A stretch of DNA of 64,000 bases from Rhizobium sp. P32RR-XVIII (GTDB taxonomy: Bacteria; Pseudomonadota; Alphaproteobacteria; Rhizobiales; Rhizobiaceae), in NCBI RefSeq assembly GCF_012641395.1, contig NZ_JABAIH010000003.1, forward strand, positions 372,001 through 436,000. The letters run 5' to 3'. Position numbers and translations under genes: made by a program. The notes under the pieces are model-generated. The model made no database searches. It saw nothing but the letters and a program-made list of their open reading frames with translations, and was not told where the DNA came from. Positions 49,857 through 58,241 of this stretch are shown here, in pieces. Positions within the stretch are counted from its first letter, which is position 1, and each line of letters starts with the position of its first letter.

Positions 49857-51574
49857 CAGGCTTTTCCTTCGAGCGGTTCGCCCGCCTTTTCCTTGCCGAT
49901 CACGTAGACTTTCAAGGGCAGTGCGCGGCCACGCACGCTGATTTCGCGGCTTTCGATGCCGCTCATGTCAGCGCCGGAAAGTTCTGCGACCGGTTCGGAA
50001 ATGACGATCGCCGCGCCGAATTCCTTTGCGGCGCCCTCCAGGCGGCTCGCGACGTTTACCGTGTCGCCCACGGCGGTAAGGTTTCTCACCCTGCCATAGC
50101 CCATGGTCCCGACGACGGCGGGTCCAAAATGGATGCCGATCGCAATCTGAAGGGGGATCGTCAGTTCCTCCGCGAACTCGGCACCCAGCTTTTCGATTTC
50201 GGACGAAATCGTTGCCGCGGCCGACAGCGCCTGCCGGCAGGCATTCTCCGGCGAAGTGTTGATGCCGAAAAGCGCCATGGCGCCGTCACCGATGAATTTG
50301 TCGATCCGCCCGCCGGCCTGTTCCACCGCCTTGCCGGCAACAGCGAAGTATCGGTTGAGCAGAAAAACAATGTCGAAGGGTAGCCGGGTTTCCGTCAGGG
50401 TCGTGAAATTGCGGATATCGCAGAAGAGCACGGCGATCTCCCGCTCGCGGCCGGGGCTCGTCTCCTGCGCATTGGCGGGAAGAGCGGTCTCCGTCGCCGG
50501 GATCAGCAGCGGCGCGACCGTGACGTCGTGGTCCGGCCGAAGCTGACAGGCCAGCCGCACATCCGGCGCCGCGTTGATGCGCCTCAGCGTCCTCTGCTCC
50601 AACTCGCCGGGCGGCGGCAGGCGTTGGTAATTGCCGAGAATCTGCACCCGGCAGGTGGAGCACTGCCCCTTGCCTCCGCAGGCGGAATAGTGCGGCAGTC
50701 CGCCGAGGCGGCTTGCCTCCAGAACGGTGAAGCCGCGCGGCACCTTGATTATCTCGCCTCCCGGAAAATGCACAGCGATCTGATCGGTACGCTCTTTCCA
50801 CTTGCGGCGCGCACGTGCTGCGACGACGGAAAGCAATGCCAGCGAAAAGCCGCCGTAGAGTCCGGCCCGGATCAAGGCGATCTGCTGCAGCGCTTCCGGA
50901 TCGGTTTGGTAGCGGCTGTTCAGGTTTTCCTGGTAGCGGCCGGTATCGACCAGTCCTTCATAGTCCGGCTCGGCGATGGTGCGGCCCATCTCGATGAAAC
51001 CAAGCAGCGCAAGTACCGGCAGGAGAATGGCGAACGCCAGAAGCAGCGGCGCAAATCCTGCGTACCACGCCCGGTAACGCAGCCAGAAACGCAGACCGAT
51101 ACAGCCGTGGGCCCAGACGACAACCAGGGTAACCGCCTGCCGGATGCCGGTTCCAAACGAGGTGATCCAGAGGAGGCGTACGATCGTCTCATAGTTGTCG
51201 ATGTATCTATAGAGTTCGTGAACAATCCGCGTTCCGACGACATGATCGATCAGGAGCAGCGGGATCGCGAGGCCGAGCACGATCTGGGCCATCTCGCCGA
51301 CTGGCATGACCAGGCTCCGGCGCATGTAAAGCGAGCGAAGCACGAGTGCGATGTGAACGAAAATGGCGCCGTAGAAGATCAGCGTGCCCAGCGGATTGCG
51401 CCAGATCGCGAGAAACAGCCGACGGCCATCATCGGCGGCGTCAATGGAAACGAGGCCGAGCGCATGGTTCGACAGATGGAGGGCCACGAAAGTGAACAGG
51501 ACGAGGCCTGAGCCCAGCCGAGCGCGCCGGATGTTGCGCTCCGAAAAAAACCTTGTGTCTGCGATGCTCGCCAT
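49856..51574 (-). CDS. Membrane class III cyclase with heme-b-like anchor and [2Fe-2S] domain
   Basis: This 572-residue protein has three parts. Residues 20-255 hold about six membrane segments with histidines at 33, 37, 74, 111, 119 and 156, resembling the succinate dehydrogenase cytochrome b anchors of CyaC-type rhizobial cyclases. Residues 265-350 are a plant-type ferredoxin with Cys299, 305, 308 and 343 (YSACGGKGQCSTCRVQ, LACQLRP). Residues 375-560 are a class IIIb cyclase with Asp386 and Asp430, Lys426 and Thr500 for adenine, and Asn507/Arg511. All catalytic residues are intact, so it should make cAMP, perhaps under redox control through heme and the iron-sulfur cluster. No clear ribosome site precedes the ATG at 51574. 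Confidence 0.9.
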   Translation of the reverse strand: MASIADTRFFSERNIRRARLGSGLVLFTFVALHLSNHALGLVSIDAADDGRRLFLAIWRNPLGTLIFYGAIFVHIALVLRSLYMRRSLVMPVGEMAQIVLGLAIPLLLIDHVVGTRIVHELYRYIDNYETIVRLLWITSFGTGIRQAVTLVVVWAHGCIGLRFWLRYRAWYAGFAPLLLAFAILLPVLALLGFIEMGRTIAEPDYEGLVDTGRYQENLNSRYQTDPEALQQIALIRAGLYGGFSLALLSVVAARARRKWKERTDQIAVHFPGGEIIKVPRGFTVLEASRLGGLPHYSACGGKGQCSTCRVQILGNYQRLPPPGELEQRTLRRINAAPDVRLACQLRPDHDVTVAPLLIPATETALPANAQETSPGREREIAVLFCDIRNFTTLTETRLPFDIVFLLNRYFAVAGKAVEQAGGRIDKFIGDGAMALFGINTSPENACRQALSAAATISSEIEKLGAEFAEELTIPLQIAIGIHFGPAVVGTMGYGRVRNLTAVGDTVNVASRLEGAAKEFGAAIVISEPVAELSGADMSGIESREISVRGRALPLKVYVIGKEKAGEPLEGKA

Positions 51575-51873
51575 TCATTCCCGTTCTGAACGTTCGAATC
51601 TTGGATGCCGAACCCGGATGATCCTAGATCGACTCGACCTAAACCAGATCCGCTCTCAATCGAAACGCCGGAGCACGATCAGCTGAAAACGGCTTCACAG
51701 TTTTCGGCGTCATACTCTAGAGATGTTTGGATAAAAGCGGAATGCCGCCTTCACCATCCATGATCACATTCTATATGTTTATCAGTAACTTTTAAGGAGC
51801 CTACAATAGGGGAAATTTTCGCAATAGGCTGGATGGCCAGTCAGATACAGTGCGTTCAGGAAGGAGCGCGTTG

Positions 51874-52962
51874 ATGCGGATTGCATTTTACGCGCCGCTG
51901 AAATCTCCCAATCATCCCATCCCCTCAGGCGACCGCCTTATGGGACGGCTGCTTGTAAGAGCGCTGGAACTCTCCGGCCATTCTGTCGAGATCGTATCCG
52001 ACTTCCGAAACTTCGCGCCGACGCCCGAGGCAGCTATGGCCCTTGAGGGCGAGCGGCAGGCGGAGCTTTCGCGATTGAAAGACAAATGGCGTCAAGAGCC
52101 AAGGCCGCATCTCTGGTTCTGTTATCATCCCTACTATAAATCGCCGGATCCCTTCGGTCCCATTCTGGCTGCGGAATTCGGCATCTCCTACGTCACGGCC
52201 GAAACGTCCTATTCCCCGAAACGCAATGCCACCGGCTGGGCCGCGTCGCAGGCATCGGTCGCTGCGGCAATACGGCAGGCAGCAATCAACATCGCGCTGA
52301 CCGAACGGGACAGGGCCGGCGTCGAGCAGGCTATTCCGGACGCTCGGTTTGCTTCGATCAAGCCCTTCATCGATACGGCACCTTTCAGGAATGTCCCGCT
52401 GCAGCCGGATTCCCAACGTCTCGTGACAGTCGCTATGATGCGGCCCGGCGACAAGATGGACAGCTATGCAATGCTTGCCCATTCGTTGCGGCTGATCGAA
52501 GACAAGCCTTGGACGCTTGCCATTGTCGGCGACGGGCCGATGCGGGCGCAGGTCGAGATGCTGTTTTCGGATTTCGCACCCGGCCGCATAGACTGGCTGG
52601 GGGAGCGGAGCCCGGTCGACGTCCCAGGCCTCCTCGGGACATCGGGCGTTTATGTGTGGCCCGGCTGTGGCGAAGCCTACGGTCTTGCCTATCTGGAAGC
52701 GCAGGCCGCCGGCCTGCCGGTCGTGGCGCAGCGGACCGGAGGAGTCCCGGCGGTGATCGAAGACGGCGTTACCGGCCACTTGACCGCTGAGGGAGATGTC
52801 GAACGCTTTGCAGCAGCGATTGGCGGGTTGTTGCAGGATCCGGAGCGGCGGCTGGCAATAGGCGCGGCAGCACGGCGTTTCGTGCTGGAGGAACGATCGC
52901 TGGAGATTGCCGCCCAGGAACTGGGCAGGATATTGAACGCGTATGCAGGAGTCGGACCATGA
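51874..52962 (+). CDS. Glycosyltransferase family 4 protein
   Basis: This 362-residue GT-B transferase has an N-terminal acceptor domain (MRIAFYAPLKSPNHPIPSGD) and a C-terminal GT4 donor domain with VYVWPGCGEAYGLAYLEAQAAGLPVVA, where the E-x7-E element is seen. AAGGAG lies eight bases before the ATG at 51874; an ATG at 51850 would add eight residues. The gene's end overlaps the next gene by the ATGA of 52959-52962, so the deacetylase-like partner is coupled to it. The 300 bases upstream (51575-51873) show no gene. Likely part of a surface glycan pathway. Confidence 0.88.
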   Translation: MRIAFYAPLKSPNHPIPSGDRLMGRLLVRALELSGHSVEIVSDFRNFAPTPEAAMALEGERQAELSRLKDKWRQEPRPHLWFCYHPYYKSPDPFGPILAAEFGISYVTAETSYSPKRNATGWAASQASVAAAIRQAAINIALTERDRAGVEQAIPDARFASIKPFIDTAPFRNVPLQPDSQRLVTVAMMRPGDKMDSYAMLAHSLRLIEDKPWTLAIVGDGPMRAQVEMLFSDFAPGRIDWLGERSPVDVPGLLGTSGVYVWPGCGEAYGLAYLEAQAAGLPVVAQRTGGVPAVIEDGVTGHLTAEGDVERFAAAIGGLLQDPERRLAIGAAARRFVLEERSLEIAAQELGRILNAYAGVGP

Positions 52963-53723
52963 GCGGCAATTCGGTATGGCAACCTCTCCACGAGGAGCTG
53001 GCGCGCTGGCAGGAAGCCGGTAAAGTGGCGCGGTTCTGGTGGCGGGATGACGATGCCATCGAGCCAACGGCAGCTCTGGAGAGATTGCTCGCCCTTTCCA
53101 GCGCCAATGATACGCCGTTGACGATTGCAGTCGTTCCGGCAAAGACCGGTGGGGCACTTGCCGAGCGGCTGTCGGCTGCGGGCGGCGTCAGCGTCGCTGT
53201 GCATGGATGGTCGCATGAGAACCATGCTCCGCCGGGCGAGAAAAAACAGGAGCTTGGCGGACACCGATTGGCGGAAGTGGCGCTGGGCGAGCTCTATAAC
53301 GGCTTCCTGACACTGCAGCGTCTGCATCCGGATCGGTTCATTCCCATGCTGGTGCCGCCGTGGAACCGCATTGATCGAGGCTTCATCCCCAAGCTCCCAG
53401 CACTCGGTTTCGAGTGCATGTCCGCTTTCGGACGAGTGGGTGCGGAAGCATCAATCCCGCTCCTCAACACGCATATCGACGTCATGGGACGTGGAGCGGA
53501 CCGAACCAAACCGCGCATCGGGCGGCCACATGGGGAACTTGTGAGCGAACTGGTGGCGGAACTGCAGGACCGGTTCGAAGGACGCGCCGAGCCGATTGGA
53601 TTGCTGACGCATCATCTGGCTCATGACACGATGGCCTGGGAATTCACCGAAGCGCTGCTTGCCGAGACTGGTCGCCACAGTGCTGTCGCGTGGCATCCGG
53701 CAGCAGAACTTATGAAGGCTTAG
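52959..53723 (+). CDS. Polysaccharide deacetylase-like protein
   Basis: This 254-residue protein resembles the NodB/CE4 superfamily. It has the first Asp motif in FWWRDDDAIEPTAALERLLAL and a His motif in AVHGWSHENHAPPG, in the expected order and roughly expected spacing. The late motif is less clear. There is no signal peptide, so it acts in the cytoplasm, where CE4 members can work on sugars or polyols. Its ATG at 52959 overlaps the stop of the GT4 gene (ATGA). It may remove an acyl group from the substrate or product of the GT4 enzyme. Confidence 0.8.
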   Translation: MSGNSVWQPLHEELARWQEAGKVARFWWRDDDAIEPTAALERLLALSSANDTPLTIAVVPAKTGGALAERLSAAGGVSVAVHGWSHENHAPPGEKKQELGGHRLAEVALGELYNGFLTLQRLHPDRFIPMLVPPWNRIDRGFIPKLPALGFECMSAFGRVGAEASIPLLNTHIDVMGRGADRTKPRIGRPHGELVSELVAELQDRFEGRAEPIGLLTHHLAHDTMAWEFTEALLAETGRHSAVAWHPAAELMKA

Positions 53724-53733
53724 GACCTGAGCC

Positions 53734-54564
53734 TTAGACTTCAACGACCTGATTGTCGCGAGCGGCGAATGCCCCGGGAAACGCCGCCTGAGCGTCTTTT
53801 TCCATCTGGCCGAGCTGTGTGTCGGTGCGCGACGGCGCGTGATGGAAGAGAGCAAAACGCTTCGTCCCGGCCATTTTGGCGAGCTCAGTGCCGTGCTGCC
53901 AGGTCGAGTGGCCGAAGCCCTTGAAACGCTGCATCTCGTCTTCGTTGTAGGTGCAATCGTAGATCGCGAGATCGGCGTCTTTCATCAATTCCAGGCACAC
54001 TGGGTCGTAAGCGCCCGGAACGTGCTCGACGTCGAACACCAATGCCACGACGCGGCCGCCCCACTCGATGCGATAGCCGATCGCGCCACCGGGGTGGTTG
54101 AGCATGTAGGTCTTGATCCGGATGCCGTCGCGCGGGGAGAGCGTGTCACCCGCGTGAAAGTCGCGGAAGTTCATCGTTGCCTGGCAGATATCCGTTTTGA
54201 CGGGGAACCACGGCGGGCTGATGAACTGATTGACCATTTCCTTGGTGCTCATCTTGCCGTCGAGATGGCCGGACCAAATATCGACATTGATCGAGGGATA
54301 GTAGATCGCCTTGAAGAACGGCAGCCCGATGATGTGGTCGTAGTGGCAATGCGTAAAGAACAGGTCGACGTCCATGACGCCTTCATTGATCATGGCGAGT
54401 CCCGCCTCGCGAAGGCCGGAGCCAGCGTCGAAGATCATCCGGTGGTCGCCGCAGCGTATCTCGATGCAGGAGGTATTGCCGCCGTAGTGATCGAATTCGG
54501 GACCCGAAACCGGGATGCTGCCGCGTACGCCCCAAAATTTTACCTGGAAAAGATCGTTACTCAT
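53734..54564 (-). CDS. MBL-fold metallo-hydrolase
   Basis: This 276-residue metallo-beta-lactamase-fold protein has the metal motif THCHYDHIIG (His72, His74, Asp76, His77) and a later metal site in LAIYDCTYNEDEMQRF, with the Cys-Ile-Glu and FDAGSGLR strands of the fold before it. The N-terminal FWGVRGSIPVSGPEFDHYGGNTSC matches the group that includes RNase Z/PqqB-like and cAMP phosphodiesterase-like (PDE class II) hydrolases. A cyclic-nucleotide phosphodiesterase role would fit the nearby cyclases but is speculative. It converges on the deacetylase gene, with ten bases between. Confidence 0.87.
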   Translation of the reverse strand: MSNDLFQVKFWGVRGSIPVSGPEFDHYGGNTSCIEIRCGDHRMIFDAGSGLREAGLAMINEGVMDVDLFFTHCHYDHIIGLPFFKAIYYPSINVDIWSGHLDGKMSTKEMVNQFISPPWFPVKTDICQATMNFRDFHAGDTLSPRDGIRIKTYMLNHPGGAIGYRIEWGGRVVALVFDVEHVPGAYDPVCLELMKDADLAIYDCTYNEDEMQRFKGFGHSTWQHGTELAKMAGTKRFALFHHAPSRTDTQLGQMEKDAQAAFPGAFAARDNQVVEV

Positions 54565-54893
54565 GGTTCTTCAAAATCGGGCTCCCGCAAGGCTCTATCG
54601 TAATCATAGTTTGACCCGGATGCGAAGCGCGTAATTGGGGGAGCCCTGTTCCGTGTATTTTCCAAGACTAGGAGGAGAACGATTAGATTTTCCTAAGGCT
54701 CTCGCACCTGCATGGTCCGCAATCGGATATGGTTTGCTTTCCGTAAACGGAAGTATCGCAGTCTTGCAGGGTGGCGGACATTTCATTCCTATTAAGTGGC
54801 AATTCCGGCCAGAAAATGCAAATCCTCGCGTTTTAACTTCCCTTGCGCGCCGGTTCCTACGCTTCGGCGATGGTTTCGGTCGGTGCTTGCGGA
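54565..54893 (-). other. Intergenic region without visible gene
   Basis: This 329-base stretch lies between the MBL-fold gene start and the end of the SDR gene. A reading frame of 91 codons on the plus strand (54635-54910) overlaps the SDR gene and shows no family or ribosome site. I see no RNA gene. Confidence 0.5.
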
Positions 54894-55661
54894 TTAAAGG
54901 CTGGCGGTGATGCCGCCATCGACCATCAGCATATGGCCGTTGACGAAGGACGAGGCGTCCGATGACAGGAAGACGGCGGCACCCACCAGCTCTTCGACAT
55001 TGCCCCAGCGGCCTGCGGGCGTCCGGTTCTCCAGCCAGGCTGTGAATTTCGCATCGTCCACCAGAGCCTGATTGAGCGGCGTCTTGAAATAGCCGGGCGC
55101 GAGCGCATTCACCTGCAACCCATGCTTTGCCCAATCCGTCGCCATGCCGCGCGTCAGGTTTTTGACAGCGCCTTTGGTCGCTGTATAGGGCGCGATGCCC
55201 GGCCGTGCGAGCTCCGCCTGCACCGAGGCGATATTGATGATCTTGCCGCGGCCGCGCGCAATCATTGCCTGCGCCACCGGTTGGCTGACGTAGAAGATGC
55301 TCGAGACATTGGTCTTGAAAAGCTCGTCCCACTTTTCAACCGGAAAGGATTCCAGCGGGGTGCGGAACTGCATGCCGGCATTGTTGATGAGGATGTCGAT
55401 CGGGCCGATCTCGCTTTCGATATAGGCAATGCCGCTGCGAGCGGCTGCCGCATCCGTGACGTCGAAAGCCGCACTGAGGGCATGGAAGCCCTTTGCTCTG
55501 ATCGTTTCCGCCGCTTCCGAGGCTTTGTTGGCATTGCGCCCATTGATGACAACGGATGCGCCGTGTTCGGCAAGGCCGAGCGCCAGCGCATAGCCGATGC
55601 CTTGGCTTGAGCCGGTCACGAGCGCGCGGCGGCCGGTGAGATCGAACAGGGGAAAGGACAA
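54894..55661 (-). CDS. SDR oxidoreductase, gluconate 5-dehydrogenase-like
   Basis: This 255-residue short-chain dehydrogenase has the cofactor motif VTGSSQGIGYALA, NNAGMQ, the catalytic Ser in IASVQAEL and the YTATKGAVKNL Tyr-x3-Lys pair. C-terminal MLMVDGGITASL matches the Ga5DH/IdnO group, which reduces 5-ketogluconate or related keto acids. The start ATG at 55661 has AGAGGAGTT upstream. It diverges from the GNAT gene at 55779. The substrate is only suggested by subfamily likeness. Confidence 0.88.
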   Translation of the reverse strand: MSFPLFDLTGRRALVTGSSQGIGYALALGLAEHGASVVINGRNANKASEAAETIRAKGFHALSAAFDVTDAAAARSGIAYIESEIGPIDILINNAGMQFRTPLESFPVEKWDELFKTNVSSIFYVSQPVAQAMIARGRGKIINIASVQAELARPGIAPYTATKGAVKNLTRGMATDWAKHGLQVNALAPGYFKTPLNQALVDDAKFTAWLENRTPAGRWGNVEELVGAAVFLSSDASSFVNGHMLMVDGGITASL

Positions 55662-55778
55662 ACGGAACTCCTCTTTGCTGAACCCGATTGAAGAGGAGTT
55701 GCCGGATCAATGCAAGTCACCGCTTTGACGCCAGCCGCTTCAATCTGCTACTTCCGGCTCCGGGCGAGGAAAACGATC

Positions 55779-56282
55779 ATGCACATCCGTAACGAAACCG
55801 AAGCCGATATCCCGGCGATCCGGGCGCTGGTGAGCGATGCTTTTGCCGGCATGGCCTACAGCAGCCAGACCGAAGCGGCAATCGTCGATGCGCTACGCCG
55901 GAACGGCATGCTCTCCGTGTCGCTGGTCGCCGAAGACGAGAGCGTGATCACCGGCCACATCGCATTCTCACCGGTGCTGATCGATGGCGAGGATTTCGGT
56001 TGGTATGGTCTCGGTCCGATTGCAGTGACGCCGGCAAGACAGGGTCAGGGGGTTGGCAGCACGCTGGTGCGCGAGGGGTTGGCCGCCATCCGCAAGCTCG
56101 GCGCCCAGGGATGCGTGCTGGTTGGCGAACCCAGCTACTATGGCCGCTTCGGCTTCAAGGCGAACGCGCGCCTGCGATTTGCGGGCATTCCGCCACAATA
56201 TTTCCAGGCTCTGAGCTTCAACGGCGACATGGCCTCCGGCACGGTCACCTACGATGTGGCCTTCGAGGCGACGAACGGGTGA
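55779..56282 (+). CDS. GNAT-family N-acetyltransferase (YhbS type)
   Basis: This 167-residue acetyltransferase has the acetyl-CoA motif A in LGPIAVTPARQGQGVGSTLVREGLAAI, and the following VLVGEPSYYGRFGFK is the YhbS/PA4866-type motif B. GAGGAA lies before the ATG at 55779, while an in-frame ATG at 55710 adds 23 residues that do not match the family. The substrate is unknown. A perfect hairpin overlaps its stop codon and continues downstream. Confidence 0.87.
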   Translation: MHIRNETEADIPAIRALVSDAFAGMAYSSQTEAAIVDALRRNGMLSVSLVAEDESVITGHIAFSPVLIDGEDFGWYGLGPIAVTPARQGQGVGSTLVREGLAAIRKLGAQGCVLVGEPSYYGRFGFKANARLRFAGIPPQYFQALSFNGDMASGTVTYDVAFEATNG

Positions 56283-56303
56283 GCGCCCAGGTGGCGGGCG
56301 CTC
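56281..56303. terminator. Hairpin between GNAT and acyltransferase genes
   Basis: GAGCGCCC (56281-56288) and GGGCGCTC (56296-56303) form a perfect eight-base stem with a seven-base loop. The first two bases belong to the GNAT stop codon. It could end both convergent transcripts, though no T-run is present. Confidence 0.5.
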
Positions 56304-56312
56304 CTTATCCGT

Positions 56313-57482
56313 CTATGCCTTTGCCGGCCTCTCGACTGCCCCAATCTTGACGTCCGGATTGTCGTCGACGCCACGTGCCTTCGCAACAAACGAGAATTTC
56401 TTTCTCATGCCCAGGATAGGCTTCTCGATCATATGCCAGGAAATGACGGCAACGCCCATGGCGGCGCAGATGCCGACGGCATAGAGCGCAATCGCTCCCG
56501 TTTTGGGGATCAGGAACAGGCCGGGTGCCAGTGTGATCAAAATCTGCAGGAAGGGGTCGTGATAGAGATAAACGCCATAGGAGTAGTCCCCCTTGTGAAA
56601 CACTGAGGGCAGAGGCATGCGCGTCAGGCCGATAAATGTGGTGACATAGACGAGCGCCGGGATCACCAGCAGCCTGTTCGGAACGCTCTCGATGGAAGAG
56701 CTGCTCAAAAGCAGCATCGCCAGAACGGCAATCACCAGGCTGGCGGCAAACAACGATCTGCTATGCGGGATGAAATCCCGAAGCTGATAGGCAAGTATGC
56801 CTAGCAGGAAGGCGAAAACCAGCTGCGCGCCCCGGCTGACGAACAGGGTGCTGAAAAGCAGGTTCACGCGATAGGGCAGCAGATGCCCGAAGAACTGGAC
56901 GACGAGCCCGGCAACAATGAAGCCGACAGTCAGCAATGCCAGCTTCTGCCATGACTTGATGATCGATGTGATCATCAGCGCCGACATGATCATGTAGCAG
57001 AAGATTTCCCAGGGAACCGTCCAGAGCGCACCGTTGACCCGATGGGTCGGATTGGTTTCGAACACGCCCGGCAGGCTGTAGTGAATCCAGCCCATGATGT
57101 TGAGGAAGTATTTGTAGAAATCGGCGCCAAGAAAGTAGTCGTGCAAGGCAACGGTCGTTACCAGCGGGCCGATAATGAACGCGCAGACGACAATATCCAC
57201 GGCAAGAGCCGGGACGATGCGCAATCCGCGGTTCAGAAGAAAGTTTTTCAGGCTCAGGCGCTGAGCGCTGCCGGCGATCAGAAATCCACTGAGCGCGAAG
57301 AACATCGGCACCAGCGCGTATTCAGCAAACCAGAGCGGGCTCGAGCGGAAAAAATCATCATTGCCGGTCAGCAAAAACGAGTGTGAAAATACGATTGAAA
57401 AAGCCAAAGCAATTCTGAGGAAATCGAAACCTGGACCGAGACCTCTATGCGCCGCCAGGACGTGTCCGAATGTTTTCTGCAT
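56313..57482 (-). CDS. Acyltransferase 3 family protein (OafA/YrhL type)
   Basis: This 389-residue inner-membrane acyltransferase has about ten hydrophobic segments. The catalytic-type His and Arg region is FDFLRIALAFSIVFSHSFLL, followed by PMFFALSGFLIAGSAQRL and, further on, WTVPWEIFCYMIM. Such enzymes O-acetylate surface sugars such as O-antigen, Nod factor or exopolysaccharide. I used the ATG at 57482 (MQKTFG); a GTG at 57524 has an AAGGA site and is an alternative that adds 14 residues. The polymer it modifies is not identifiable, but glycosyltransferase genes lie upstream. Confidence 0.87.
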   Translation of the reverse strand: MQKTFGHVLAAHRGLGPGFDFLRIALAFSIVFSHSFLLTGNDDFFRSSPLWFAEYALVPMFFALSGFLIAGSAQRLSLKNFLLNRGLRIVPALAVDIVVCAFIIGPLVTTVALHDYFLGADFYKYFLNIMGWIHYSLPGVFETNPTHRVNGALWTVPWEIFCYMIMSALMITSIIKSWQKLALLTVGFIVAGLVVQFFGHLLPYRVNLLFSTLFVSRGAQLVFAFLLGILAYQLRDFIPHSRSLFAASLVIAVLAMLLLSSSSIESVPNRLLVIPALVYVTTFIGLTRMPLPSVFHKGDYSYGVYLYHDPFLQILITLAPGLFLIPKTGAIALYAVGICAAMGVAVISWHMIEKPILGMRKKFSFVAKARGVDDNPDVKIGAVERPAKA

Positions 57483-57852
57483 GTTTCCACCATCAACGTT
57501 CAGCCCGCCCAAGACATACTGCACTGCAGCATCCTTAACAACCCGAGAACTAGTACTTTTGGCTTATATGGCACACGTTGTGATTGTTTGACCCTGGCGT
57601 AACGGCCGTCAGCAGTCCGCAAGCAGCTAGAAAGCAAGGGAAAATTGACCGTCTGGCGGCGGATCGATGTCAGGAAATAAAATGTCCCTTCCGCCCTGTT
57701 GCGCGCATATTGAACGCTGGGGTTGCGGCCCTGCTAAATGTTCTGATAGCGCATCGCGGCATCATTGAGGCAGACAAGCGCCACTGGGACTTCGCAGAAG
57801 GCGGAATTTGATGCCCGTTCTTTAGAGGCGCCTCGCGAGAATTCCGCGGCGA
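57483..57852. other. Intergenic region without visible gene
   Basis: This stretch lies before a small minus-strand gene at 57853. Frames of 60-75 codons (for example plus strand 57584-57811) are composition artefacts with no motif or ribosome site. Nothing else could be supported. Confidence 0.45.
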
Positions 57853-57996
57853 TTAGCGCGGTCCCATGACTTGCGATAGCGATGTTTGGAGCGGCTGACC
57901 CTTGGCGATCTGCTTGGATCCGGGCGTGGCAAAAAGCGCAAGACTGAGAACCCCGCCGATCATTCCGATGACAATTGCGAGCATAAGGATCTTCAC
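57853..57996 (-). CDS. Small single-span membrane protein
   Basis: This is a possible 47-residue protein starting from GTG at 57996 (VKILMLAIVIGMIGGVLSLALFATPG), with AGGA six bases upstream. One hydrophobic segment covers residues 2-23, and a polar tail KQIAKGQPLQTSLSQVMGPR follows. The reading frame continues upstream to 58128 but the added residues show no coherent pattern. I do not recognise the family. It is convergent with no close gene and upstream of the divergent SDR gene at 58242. Confidence 0.45.
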   Translation of the reverse strand: MKILMLAIVIGMIGGVLSLALFATPGSKQIAKGQPLQTSLSQVMGPR

Positions 57997-58241
57997 GCCG
58001 GTTTCCTGTCCTGTCGCCAATGGCCCATTCGCACCATAGCGTATTGCTTCCGATTTAGCTCCTGAAAATGCAGTTCGACGATATGCGTCGGCGCCCAATC
58101 GCTCTCGAAAAAGTCTGACAGTGCACACAACAGTACCGTTCTTCCGGTTTTGTGGATTGCCGACCTGCGATCGCGCCTGCTAGACTCGCATATCCACTTT
58201 ACTATCCATTTCATTTGCTTTTTCGGGAGGCTCTAGCTGCC

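Noticed and set aside
50528..51511. Open frame of about 330 codons on the plus strand
   Set aside because: It is antisense to the membrane cyclase gene; very high Arg, Gln and Asp content is typical of shadow frames.
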